This document shows positions 15,381-24,129 of a stretch of DNA of 33,456 nt, piece by piece. A program made the position numbers and the translations under genes. The stretch comes from CAZJDM01 sp964544765. GTDB taxonomy: Bacteria; Bdellovibrionota_B; Oligoflexia; CAYFLR01. Each line of letters begins with the position of its first letter. The stretch's first letter is position 1. The stretch lies in the NCBI GenBank assembly GCA_964544765.1, contig CAZJDM010000032.1:1-33456 (forward strand), written 5' to 3'. The notes beneath the pieces were generated by a model that saw only the letters and a program-made list of their open reading frames with translations, searched no databases and was not told where the DNA came from.

Positions 15381-15824
15381 AGACTTCTCCTACAAGAAGG
15401 CTAACTCAGGAAAAATTTTATCTTATCTTATCTTATCTTAATTTATCTTAACGCGATGTGCGGGTTTAGCCCATCGTGCGTTAAATTAGATTTATCCTAA
15501 ATTAAATTAATAGACTCAAAATCAAACCACAATAGTAAAATTTTGTTACTAAGGTATACCTTTAAATAATAATATAACATTTGAAAGAATACTAAACAAA
15601 TGAGATTGTGAATATGATATTTTTCAATTAACTCTTTGTCTAATTACTGTAGCAATGCTTTAACTTCTTCAAAAAATACTCTCCAGGATTTTAAAATCAA
15701 ATATAAAAATTTGGCCCGTAATTTGCATTCTTAATTATGCAACTATCTTCAAATAGCTATTAGGGATGAAAATTTTAGAGAAATACTCCTCTACCTTTAT
15801 TTAAACTTTGTATAAACTTTATTT
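15381..15824. other. Gene-free region with tandem repeat and hairpin
   Basis: This stretch of about 440 bp has no convincing gene. It holds a TTATC pentamer run of about 4.6 copies at 15418-15440 and a GC-rich hairpin at 15448-15484 (TTAACGC / GCGTTAA outer arms, GATG/CATC inner). The rest is AT-rich with stops in all frames. It may contain the thpR promoter and the decayed front of the metzincin gene. Confidence 0.6.
15448..15484. repeat. Imperfect GC-rich hairpin
   Basis: TTAACGC pairs with GCGTTAA, followed by GATG/CATC with a 2-nt bulge and a short inner GGG/CCC part. It lies upstream of thpR, after the pentamer run. It could be a terminator remnant or a regulatory structure in the thpR leader. 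Confidence 0.4.
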
Positions 15825-16172
15825 GTGGAAAATTTTAGTCCAGTGGATTTACATGGCGGTGGTGCAACCTGGGGAAGTGGTACCGCCTCTTCACAAATTA
15901 TAACAAGTGATGGTAATAATAACGGCATTGATTTTACTCACCTAGCTCATGAAATTGGTCATGTATTAGATCTTGGTCATCCTGGAGGTGCCGGATCTAA
16001 TTCAAGTACAGGGACATTAATGTGTCCGAGTGGCTGGATGAATGATAATCCTGCGGTTAACAGTTTACAAAACAAACAAAATGTTAGTAATCCTCTGCTT
16101 ACTTTTGCTTTTAAGAAAGTTTCTGCTGGTCATGACTGCGTAAATAGTGCTGATTGCGGAGCCTGTTTCTAG
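15825..16172 (+). pseudogene. Metzincin-type zinc metalloprotease fragment
   Basis: The 115-residue open frame carries HEIGHVLDLGH, the HExxHxxxxxH zinc motif of metzincins (three His ligands and the catalytic Glu), followed about 15 residues later by TLMCPSGW, a likely Met-turn. Only the C-terminal half of a catalytic domain is present; the upstream frame closes with TAA at 15813 and I see no signal peptide. The only start is a GTG with no ribosome binding site. This fits a 5'-deleted or decayed secreted protease gene. A short functional protein is possible but unlikely. A terminator-like hairpin follows. Confidence 0.65.
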
Positions 16173-16204
16173 ATTCATTTATATAACAATAAAACGCTTA
16201 GACA

Positions 16205-16240
16205 GCGGGGTGTAAGTGAAACTTGTACCCCGCGTTATTT
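16205..16240 (+). terminator. Terminator-like hairpin after metzincin fragment
   Basis: GCGGGGT pairs with ACCCCGC, with an inner AAGT/ACTT pair after a 2-nt mismatch, followed by GTTATTT. It lies just downstream of the metzincin fragment stop and before the M16C gene promoter. Confidence 0.6.
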
Positions 16241-16244
16241 ATGA

Positions 16245-16274
16245 TTGACAATAGCTTGCAGCTAGCACTATGTT
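16245..16274 (+). promoter_or_regulatory. Candidate sigma-70 promoter for the M16C protease
   Basis: TTGACA at 16245-16250 is a perfect -35. TATGTT at 16269-16274 follows after 18 bp. The predicted start point is about 25-30 bp before the ATG at 16308, with AGGAGC as the ribosome binding site. Confidence 0.5.
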
Positions 16275-16307
16275 GTGTTAAATATCGAGATAACGTTAGG
16301 AGCAAAA

Positions 16308-19283
16308 ATGTTATCAGCAGACAGTAAAAATGAGATTGCTCGATTAGGTTTTTCTATCCAAGAGAACAGAGAAGTAGAAGAGATTGGTGCCGAGGCTACC
16401 TTTTTAAAACATATCAAAACTGGTGCCAAGGTAATTCATATTGGAAATGATGATCCCAATAATTTATTTAGTATTAATTTCCCTACTATACCGCAATCAT
16501 CCAATGGAGTGGCTCATATTGTAGAACACACCGTTCTTTCTGGTTCCCAAAAATATCCGGTAAGTGATACTTTTTTTAGTATGATCAAACGAAGTATGGC
16601 TACCTTTATGAATGCTCTGACCGGACAGGATGCTACTTATTATCCGGCATCTAGTATGAATGAGAAGGATTTTTATAACCTTTTAGATGTTTATGTTGAT
16701 AGTGTCTTTTTTCCTAAATTATCTAAATTGAGTTTTATGCAGGAAGGACATCGTTTAGAACTCGATGATTTTGGTAAACCATCTTTTCAGGGAATTGTTT
16801 ACAATGAAATGAAAGGTGCGTTATCTGATCCCGATGAACGATTTTTTAATACTATCAGTAAGGCTCTGTTCCCTGAGTCCCAATACGGCTATAATGAAGG
16901 TGGAGATCCTAAAAAAATACCCTTTTTGACTTATCAACAATTTTTAGATTTTCACCAAGAATTTTATAACCCCTCAAGATGTACCTTTTTCTTTTATGGT
17001 AATTTGGATCTTTTAAAACATTTGCAATTTATCAATAAAAGGGTTCTTGATTTATCAATAAAGAAATCTTCTGGATCAAAAATCAGATTACAATCACGTT
17101 TTAACAAACCTATAGATATCTCGGATACATATCCGTTAGATAATTCAGTATCAGAAGATGAAAAGACTTTCTTAGCAATGGGATGGCTCACAACCAAGAT
17201 AGAGAATATTGAAGAAGTACTTGCCTTTCGAGTTTTAAATAAAGTTTTATTCATGAATGACGCATCGCCAATGAATCAAGCTTTATTAAATTCGGGTTTG
17301 GGTAAAGAAACAATTAATAATCTCGATTATAAAATACGCGAAATCTCATATATTATAGGTATTAAGGAAGGTAAAAAAGAACATAAGGATCAATTTACTG
17401 AGTTAGTATGGAAAGTATTAAACGGTCTGGTTCAGAATGGAATTCCTTCCAAATTGATCTTGTCAGCTTTTCACTCATTAGAGTATTCTGTACGTGAAAT
17501 AACCAAAAACTTCGGATTTTCTTTATTATTTCGTGTTGTTCCCTATTTTATGCATTCAGGAGATCTTGGAATGTCCTTGTCTCTGGGTAGTTTATTAGAA
17601 TCTATCAAGCCTAAAATATTAGAGGGAAGATATTTAGAAAGTATTATTAAGAAATATTTATTAGATAATCAACATCGTGTTACTTTGGTTTTGCATCCGG
17701 ACCCACATTTAGATGAGAAGGAGTCTAAACAGGAGCAACTTTTAGCGGTAAAATGTTATGACCAATTGAATCAACAACAAAAACTGGAATTAAAAAATGA
17801 TTTAATAAAATTAAATGAGTATCAAAAGAAGATTGAATCCCTTGATACACTTGATTGTCTACCCAGGTTGAATAGAAAAGATATTCCAGCAAGAACCAAT
17901 GATTATAAATTGGATAAGTATGTATTTCAAGAAGTTCCGATTTATCATCATGCGGTTCATACTAATGATATTCTTTATGTTGATGCGGTTTTTGATTTTA
18001 AAAATTTATCAAAGGAATTATTACCATATGTTTCATTGTTTACTGACATCTTAACTGAAATCGGAACCTCTCAGAGATCATATATTCAAGTGTTAGAAGA
18101 CTTATCAGCCCATACAGGGGGAATTAACGCTGACTGCTATATTAATGAGCACATTAAGCATCCAAATAATTATTCTTTTAAGGTATCTATTTCGGGAGAA
18201 TCGCTAGGTATAAAAAGAAAAGAATTTCTGGACTTACTTTTTGAGATTATAGGCAATGTTTCTTTTCACGATCAAAGTCGATTGAAACAGTTATTGTTAC
18301 GTATATTATCTTCAATAGAAAGCGAAGTGGTTCCTTTAGGTAATAAATACATTATTAACTACGCTACCAGAAATTTTACGGTGCCTTCGGCAGTTTATTA
18401 TTTTTGGCGTGGAATCGGTTATTTGAAGTTTTTAAGACGTTTAATCGATCAGTTTGATCAAATTAAAGATAAATTAATACAGGACCTGCAGGCAATAAAA
18501 GATACAATTTTACAAAAAAACAATTTGGATCTGATAATTTCAAGTAGTAAATCATCTTTAGATGACATTAAACCTGACCTAGAATCACATTTAAGAGTAA
18601 TGGGTGATAAAAGCGTTTCATCATCAAATAAGAATTCAAGTTATAATTCAAAGAATACTTCAAATGATAATTCAGATAAAAATTTAGAAGATCTTACTTT
18701 TGCTGATTTAAATTTTAAGCCAATGGTAGAGGGAACTGAAACTTTATGTGTGGCATCACAAGTAGCTTTTACTTCTAAAGTCATTGAAACTATACCTTAT
18801 ACCCATAAGGATTTTCCGGCTCTAATTGTGTTATCTCGGATTATTTCTAACGACCATTTACATAAAGAGATCCGAGAACAGGGCGGAGCATATGGTTGTG
18901 ACTCTATGTGTATGCATAATATTTTTGTTTTTCAATCATACAGAGATCCTCATATTGATCGAACCTTTAAAATCTATCAAAGTTCTTACAATTTTATTCA
19001 GGATAATATCACTGAACGTAAAATTGAAGAATCCATTCTCCAAATAATTGCTGGAGTTGATGAACCAGTCAGTCCTGGGCAACGTGGTAACAGTGTTTAT
19101 TTTCGTAATTTAAGAGGATTATCAAATGAAGATAGAAATGTTTTTCGTCAGAAATTATTGAATCTATCTATAGAGGATGTCAAGAAGGCAGCTTTTTATT
19201 TGGATAAACCTGGAAAGAACGCGATTATGGGCGGAGCGGAAATTCTAAAAAAAGAGGGTGTAAAGGACTACGAGACTTTGTGA
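16308..19283 (+). CDS. M16C-family zinc metalloprotease (presequence protease-like)
   Basis: The protein has 991 aa, the normal length for PreP/falcilysin-type M16C peptidases, which degrade short unstructured peptides in a closed chamber. The inverted zinc motif HIVEH gives H70, E73 and H74, with the third ligand E167 in VYNEMKG. Other hallmarks are LTGQDATYYPASSMNEKDFYNLLDVY, split here as LTGQDATYY and NEKDFYNLLDVY, and FQGIVYNEMKGA. The C-terminal half holds the M16C-associated domain, with REQGGAYGC near the end. An Asn/Ser-rich linker of about 25 residues (about 765-790) interrupts it. I chose the ATG at 16308, which follows TTAGGAGC; an upstream TTG at 16275 has no such site. No signal peptide is seen, so it is probably cytoplasmic. 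Confidence 0.93.
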   Translation: MLSADSKNEIARLGFSIQENREVEEIGAEATFLKHIKTGAKVIHIGNDDPNNLFSINFPTIPQSSNGVAHIVEHTVLSGSQKYPVSDTFFSMIKRSMATFMNALTGQDATYYPASSMNEKDFYNLLDVYVDSVFFPKLSKLSFMQEGHRLELDDFGKPSFQGIVYNEMKGALSDPDERFFNTISKALFPESQYGYNEGGDPKKIPFLTYQQFLDFHQEFYNPSRCTFFFYGNLDLLKHLQFINKRVLDLSIKKSSGSKIRLQSRFNKPIDISDTYPLDNSVSEDEKTFLAMGWLTTKIENIEEVLAFRVLNKVLFMNDASPMNQALLNSGLGKETINNLDYKIREISYIIGIKEGKKEHKDQFTELVWKVLNGLVQNGIPSKLILSAFHSLEYSVREITKNFGFSLLFRVVPYFMHSGDLGMSLSLGSLLESIKPKILEGRYLESIIKKYLLDNQHRVTLVLHPDPHLDEKESKQEQLLAVKCYDQLNQQQKLELKNDLIKLNEYQKKIESLDTLDCLPRLNRKDIPARTNDYKLDKYVFQEVPIYHHAVHTNDILYVDAVFDFKNLSKELLPYVSLFTDILTEIGTSQRSYIQVLEDLSAHTGGINADCYINEHIKHPNNYSFKVSISGESLGIKRKEFLDLLFEIIGNVSFHDQSRLKQLLLRILSSIESEVVPLGNKYIINYATRNFTVPSAVYYFWRGIGYLKFLRRLIDQFDQIKDKLIQDLQAIKDTILQKNNLDLIISSSKSSLDDIKPDLESHLRVMGDKSVSSSNKNSSYNSKNTSNDNSDKNLEDLTFADLNFKPMVEGTETLCVASQVAFTSKVIETIPYTHKDFPALIVLSRIISNDHLHKEIREQGGAYGCDSMCMHNIFVFQSYRDPHIDRTFKIYQSSYNFIQDNITERKIEESILQIIAGVDEPVSPGQRGNSVYFRNLRGLSNEDRNVFRQKLLNLSIEDVKKAAFYLDKPGKNAIMGGAEILKKEGVKDYETL

Positions 19284-19311
19284 TTGCTTTTATTTTATCT
19301 ATTTAATATCC

Positions 19312-19341
19312 TTGAATAATACAATTAATAATAAATATAAT
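19312..19341 (+). promoter_or_regulatory. Candidate sigma-70 promoter for the sigma-54 activator gene
   Basis: TTGAAT (-35) and a perfect TATAAT (-10) are separated by 18 bp, about 57 bp before the ATG at 19398. The background is AT-rich, so the match carries moderate weight. Confidence 0.4.
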
Positions 19342-19397
19342 CAGACAAAAATATTTTCATTATTTATCTCGATAAGAATTAAGAATAAGGAGCTTAA

Positions 19398-20969
19398 ATG
19401 GATTTAACTGTTAGTTCAGGTCAAATGACCCTTGACGCATTATTAGAACTTGCCCGAAAGATTTTTACTGAAAAGGATCAAGAGAAATTATTACATTATA
19501 TTCTCAATAAATCAGTTGAGTTGGTAGAGGGAGACCGAGGAACTATATTCTTATTAAATCAGGATGAGGGTACTATTGATAGTTTATTTGCTCTAGGGAT
19601 TGAAAAAGAAATTTCTATAAATCTAGATAAAGGTATTGTTGGAGAAGTCATTCGGCAAAAGACAGTTTTAAATATTCAAGATGCCTATAATGATAGTAGA
19701 TTTTATCCAGAAGTTGATATAGAGACCGGTTATCGTACTGAAACTATCGTGTGTGCTCCGATTCAAAGTTCGGATGGAAAAATTCTGGGTGCTATTGAAA
19801 TATTAAATAGTAATAAAGGTCTTTTTGATAATGATGATGAATCGATTTTGATTGTATTATCGATGTTTTTAGCTATTTCCTTGGAAAATCAATATCGACT
19901 AACTTATTTAAGAGATGAAAATGAGCAGTTACGAAAAAAATTGGATATGCAAATGGCAGCCAGAGAATTGGTTGGTAATAGTGAACAAATTGAACAGGTA
20001 CGAAAATTGATAACTACTATTGCTAGACATTCTTCTAATATTATAATTCAGGGGGAATCGGGTACAGGTAAAGAGATTGTTGCCAGTTTGATGCACCATA
20101 CTAGTGATAGAAAAGATAAACCTTTTATAGTTCTTAATTGTGCAGCAATTCCTGAAACTTTACTAGAGAGTGAGCTATTTGGGATAAAGGGAGGTGTGGC
20201 TACAGGTGTTCAGGAACGTGTGGGCCGGTTAGAGCAAGCAAATGGCGGTACCTTATTTTTAGATGAATTGGGAGATATGAGCCTTATACTTCAGGCTAAA
20301 TTGCTGCGTGTTATTCAGGAGCAGAAATTTGAAAGGGTAGGAGGTAAGGACCCGATTGAAATTAATGTCCGTTTCTTGGCAGCTACTAATAAAGATTTAA
20401 AGAGCGAAATTAAAAAAGGTGGATTTCGTGAGGACCTTTATTATCGTCTTAATGTGGTGGAAATAAAACTACCTCCACTTCGAGATCGAAAAAGTGATGT
20501 TCCATTGTTAGTCAATCATTTTTTAGAGAGGCTCAATAAAGAAGGACGACAAACTAATCTTCCCAGAAAAAAATTAGCGGCAAAATGTATGGAAATCATG
20601 ATTAAATATTATTGGCCGGGAAATGTACGACAACTTGAGAATGAAGTTCAAAAGGCCTTCATTATGTCCGGTGAGCATGAGTTAATTATGGAATCTCATC
20701 TAAGTGAGGATATAAAACAATCACCAAATGATATTGATGATACTGCTGAAGGACAAAGTCTGCCACGTGACCAAGAGTATGATCCAGCTAAAATGCTATC
20801 CTTGGATATCAGCAATAGATCATTGCATCAAATTGTAGACGAGGTAAATAGATCATTGATCATACGAACTTTAGAGTCTAATAATGGTAATAAATCAAAG
20901 ACAGCTAGAATGTTGGGTATAAGTAGAGAAGGCCTCAGAAAAATGCTTAATCGGTTTGATATTACATAG
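19398..20969 (+). CDS. GAF-AAA+-Fis sigma-54-type transcription regulator with variant GAFTGA loop
   Basis: The protein has 523 aa. Residues 1-170 are a GAF sensor domain. An AAA+ domain follows, with Walker A GESGTGKE at about 218-225, Walker B GGTLFLDELGDM, the sensor stretch LAATNKDLKSEI and FREDLYYRLNVVEIKLPPLR. A C-terminal Fis-type helix-turn-helix ends the protein (GNKSKTARMLGISREGLRKML). The loop that contacts sigma-54 normally reads GAFTGA; here it is GVATGV in ELFGIKGGVATGVQER, at about residues 264-270. Such proteins open sigma-54 promoters with ATP. The changed loop could alter or abolish sigma-54 activation, so it may act by another mode. A clear AAGGAG precedes the ATG. No obvious -24/-12 target was found nearby. 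Confidence 0.9.
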   Translation: MDLTVSSGQMTLDALLELARKIFTEKDQEKLLHYILNKSVELVEGDRGTIFLLNQDEGTIDSLFALGIEKEISINLDKGIVGEVIRQKTVLNIQDAYNDSRFYPEVDIETGYRTETIVCAPIQSSDGKILGAIEILNSNKGLFDNDDESILIVLSMFLAISLENQYRLTYLRDENEQLRKKLDMQMAARELVGNSEQIEQVRKLITTIARHSSNIIIQGESGTGKEIVASLMHHTSDRKDKPFIVLNCAAIPETLLESELFGIKGGVATGVQERVGRLEQANGGTLFLDELGDMSLILQAKLLRVIQEQKFERVGGKDPIEINVRFLAATNKDLKSEIKKGGFREDLYYRLNVVEIKLPPLRDRKSDVPLLVNHFLERLNKEGRQTNLPRKKLAAKCMEIMIKYYWPGNVRQLENEVQKAFIMSGEHELIMESHLSEDIKQSPNDIDDTAEGQSLPRDQEYDPAKMLSLDISNRSLHQIVDEVNRSLIIRTLESNNGNKSKTARMLGISREGLRKMLNRFDIT

Positions 20970-21065
20970 TCATCATTCTAACTATTAACTAAACTAGTTT
21001 TGTTGACATTCCTTCTAGGGACATTTTAACCGTTATTCATTAAAACTGTCGGCTTTCGGAAATAA

Positions 21066-21938
21066 ATTTTTGCCATTTCCAGTGACAATAGTGATCTAAT
21101 TGAGATTGATGTAAACAGTAAATCTTCCCGCATCATAGCGTCTGTATCAGATATTAATCAAAATATTAATGAAGATATTAAGCAAAAAACGTCTGATTGT
21201 TATCCTGGGATTTTGACTTTCGAAAGATTGGATGTATCCCCTGCTGATGAAAGCATTATTGTTGTTTACTCTCAATTCGCCAATTTAGTTTTATATATAA
21301 ATACTAAAAAATCTCCCCATATAAGAGCTGTTGATGGCCCTTTTAACTACGATTTTGGTGTATATCCTAAAAATTTAGCTGAATTTTCAAAGGACGGGAA
21401 TTGGGTGATCATTTCTAAAGGAGTATACGGGCCATCTTGTGCCTATTCCTTTTATTGGTTTTTTGACATAGAACAGGACAGATTACTCAAACAGCCCGGT
21501 CATAGTGGACACTTGTCAAATATCTATTTTTTCGAAGATAGATCGGCTATTTACAAGCTGCTTGTAATTCCAGAGGAAGATGAAGATATTTATGCTGAAT
21601 ATTACCTGGTAACAACTGAATTCGAACGGAAGAAGTATATGAATATATCCGTTATACCCTGGGTAGATGAAAAGGAAGATAAAAATTATCATTCCTATTT
21701 TGGTAGTGTTCTCACATTTAAATTAGCTGATGCTGAGGGCAAAGTTGTTACGGAAAAAATTTATTTAGCAACTCAAAAGTCATCAATGTATTATACAGAA
21801 TCCTTGGTGGGTGGCTTTTTGGGTGGTGAGAATTTGTTAGTAACAAACGTAATTGCTCAAAAAATGTACATAGGGCAAGTTGCTAAAGAACAAATCAGCA
21901 TGATGAGAGCAAAGTATAGTGATTGTCCCGCAAACTAA
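21066..21938 (+). pseudogene. 5'-decayed gene, possible beta-propeller-like secreted protein
   Basis: The frame is open from 21066 (just after a TAA at 21063) to 21938, about 290 codons, but no ATG with a ribosome binding site is near its start; the first start-like codon is a TTG at 21213. The peptide upstream of that TTG (FAISSDNSDLIEIDVNSKS) looks like real protein and like a blade of a WD40/YVTN-type propeller, and further stretches (LDVSPADESIIVVYS, AEFSKDGNWVIISKG) repeat this style. Another frame just upstream reads VDIPSRDILTVIH before a stop, suggesting further decayed coding sequence and at least one frameshift. I infer loss of the 5' end including a signal peptide. An active protein starting at the TTG cannot be excluded. 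Confidence 0.5.
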
Positions 21939-22007
21939 AATATTATAACTTTATTTCTTAATTATTATAATTATCAGCCGACTTATACCTGTAAGGAGGT
22001 ATTTTAT

Positions 22008-23276
22008 ATGAAAATTACAGGTATATTTTCGGTTATTATAATATATTTAATTGGTTGCGGTCTTTTTCTAATACAGGCGGATGAATTAAAAGATATGTTT
22101 AAAGGGGTTGGGCCGATGGGAATGGGTAATGCTTTTACCGCAATTAGTAATGATTTCAATGCGGTAATGTACAATCCGGCTGGTATTCTGAGACAACGAA
22201 CGTTTAATACTAGAAAGATTTTTCATCGAGCGGAATTTGCTAATTTATATGGTGAAATATCTAAAAATACTAAAAAATTATACGGAGAAATAAATAATTT
22301 TGATGATTTGCAAGTGGAGAAAATAGCCGATGCCCTTGAAGAAACTGAGGACCAGTTTTTATACGCTCGGTTTGGATTTTTTCCCTACGTAAAGTTCTTT
22401 AATTTTCAGATTAGCTTTTTAACTGATACCCAATTTCGCGCTGAAATGACTGAAAGAGAATCTGCCGTAGCGGATGCGGAGGGAGCCAGTTTGACCGAGG
22501 CAGCTGGAGGTATAGCAGCGGGGACTCGTTTGACTTCTGACCATCTTACTACTTTGACTAATGCCGGTGTAACTAAGGTTACTATTGATAAAATGCATAT
22601 AGATGCCGTTGCCAATATAGTCCCTATGATCGGATTTGCTTGGGGTTTGTTGCAGGATCGGTTAGCTTTTGGAGTAAATGTTCGATACGTTATGCGTACT
22701 GAGATTAATGAATATATTGCTCCTAAAGGTATTTTAGATGGTACTTTTCAGAACAAGATGAACAGTTATGTAAGTAAGGGTGCTGGTATCGGATACGATG
22801 TTGGTTTATTGTATATTGTGAGTGACTTTTGGTTTCCATCCTTTGGAGTTTCTGTGCGTGATGTGGGAGGAACCAAAATTACCACCAGCAAGGTAGCTAA
22901 ATCCTATGAGACTTCAGGTACTTTAGTTAACGTCCGAGATGATCCACAATATATAAATGTTGGTTTTTCTATTATGCCACGTATTTCACGGAATGTAGCT
23001 GTTAGGATGGCAACTGATGTTCAGCATGTTACTGATCAGGGGGTTGATTTTATCAAAAAAGTACATGCAGGAGCAGAATTATTATTAGGTAATCCACTCA
23101 GAGAAACATTTTTTACCCTTCGGGGAGGCTATAATATGGGCCTATGGACTGCCGGGATAAGTATTGATACAGGTTTTATTGTTTTGGAAGCATCTTCATA
23201 TGGTGAAGAAGTGGGGCAAGGACTTACCTCGGTTGAAGACAGACGTTATATGGTCCGGTTGGGCGGGTATTTGTGA
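22008..23276 (+). CDS. OmpP1/PorV-like outer-membrane beta-barrel protein
   Basis: The protein has 422 aa with a signal peptide (residues 1-25, FSVIIIYLIGCGLFLIQA). Just after it comes VGPMGMGNAFTAI, then NDFNAVMYNPAGI, a hallmark of the FadL/OmpP1-PorV group (usually LGMGGAF..A....A..WNPAGL). The remainder is rich in alternating beta segments ending MVRLGGYL. Members sit in the outer membrane as transport channels or as parts of secretion systems. A strong TAAGGAGG site precedes the ATG. It has its own terminator-like hairpin downstream and appears monocistronic. The ligand cannot be told. Confidence 0.8.
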   Translation: MKITGIFSVIIIYLIGCGLFLIQADELKDMFKGVGPMGMGNAFTAISNDFNAVMYNPAGILRQRTFNTRKIFHRAEFANLYGEISKNTKKLYGEINNFDDLQVEKIADALEETEDQFLYARFGFFPYVKFFNFQISFLTDTQFRAEMTERESAVADAEGASLTEAAGGIAAGTRLTSDHLTTLTNAGVTKVTIDKMHIDAVANIVPMIGFAWGLLQDRLAFGVNVRYVMRTEINEYIAPKGILDGTFQNKMNSYVSKGAGIGYDVGLLYIVSDFWFPSFGVSVRDVGGTKITTSKVAKSYETSGTLVNVRDDPQYINVGFSIMPRISRNVAVRMATDVQHVTDQGVDFIKKVHAGAELLLGNPLRETFFTLRGGYNMGLWTAGISIDTGFIVLEASSYGEEVGQGLTSVEDRRYMVRLGGYL

Positions 23277-23330
23277 TGGTGATGGTGAGATATTGATTGA
23301 TTTATTATTGTTGCTAATAAGTTGGGGTAA

Positions 23331-23361
23331 ATAGGGGCTGATCCAAATGGTCAGCCCCTAT
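23331..23361. terminator. Bidirectional terminator hairpin between convergent genes
   Basis: ATAGGGGCTGA pairs perfectly with TCAGCCCCTAT, with CCA/TGG extending the stem around an AA loop. It lies between the stop of the OmpP1-like gene (plus) and the stop of the barrel gene (minus), the right place to serve both. Confidence 0.8.
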
Positions 23362-23365
23362 TATG

Positions 23366-24121
23366 TTAAAACCAATAGAAAGATAGAAATATAAGCCAGT
23401 ACCAACTACTAGAGGGTTGATCTTCCTCTTTTTTGTAATATTGATAAGCATATTCAGAATTTAGACATAAATTAAAGGCTTTACCCAGATTAAAAGCATA
23501 TCCTAGACCTAAAAGAGCAATATATCCTTGGGAGTCGATTTTTTCTTTCGTACGGAAAGGAACTGAATCAAATGCTAATACATCATACTGAGATTCTATT
23601 GTCATAGTGGTCAATCCCAATCCGCCTTTGATTAAGAATCCTTCCCAACCATAATAATAAGTGGGAAAATATGTAGCAACCAACATAAAACTATTAATAT
23701 TTATATTGTGATCAAGGGAGAGGTTGGTTTTTTCTGAGGTATATTGAACAACTGATGCCAATAAATTTATTTCACCTCCTAGATGAAAATTGGGTTGTAA
23801 TATTCGTCCTAAACCCAGATTTAAATACATTACTCTTGATTCTTGTTTTAAATCCTCTCTCGGTTCGGTGAAGGAGTAATTTTTATCGTTAAATTCGTAT
23901 GATCCATTTCCTGATCCAAAACCCAATCCCAAATACCAAGAGGATTTTTTGGGAAGTATTTCTTGTTTTTGATTAATTACATTATTAGATACATTTTGCG
24001 TATCCGGTTTTGGTTGAGCTGATATGATTTTAAAGGGAAGGGGAACAGGTATGTAAATTATTATTAAACACAAGAAGATTAAGGGGGTAATAGGTATATT
24101 GCGCATAGTTAATTTGTCCAT
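23366..24121 (-). CDS. Small outer-membrane beta-barrel-like protein
   Basis: The protein has 251 aa. An N-terminal hydrophobic signal segment (PLIFLCLIIIYIPVPLPF) leads to a region of alternating beta strands: WYLGLGFGSGNGSYEF, VMYLNLGLGRI and YIALLGLGYAFNLG. The C-terminus (FLSFYWF) ends in Phe, the usual barrel-assembly signal. No family name is evident; the pattern resembles OmpA/OmpW-type small barrels. The gene starts 8 bp after the stop of the second receiver-TPR gene, so it is almost certainly co-transcribed with it. The start is uncertain: an ATG at 24106 (MRNIPITP) is also possible. Confidence 0.65.
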   Translation of the reverse strand: MDKLTMRNIPITPLIFLCLIIIYIPVPLPFKIISAQPKPDTQNVSNNVINQKQEILPKKSSWYLGLGFGSGNGSYEFNDKNYSFTEPREDLKQESRVMYLNLGLGRILQPNFHLGGEINLLASVVQYTSEKTNLSLDHNININSFMLVATYFPTYYYGWEGFLIKGGLGLTTMTIESQYDVLAFDSVPFRTKEKIDSQGYIALLGLGYAFNLGKAFNLCLNSEYAYQYYKKEEDQPSSSWYWLIFLSFYWF

Positions 24122-24129
24122 TATGATGG

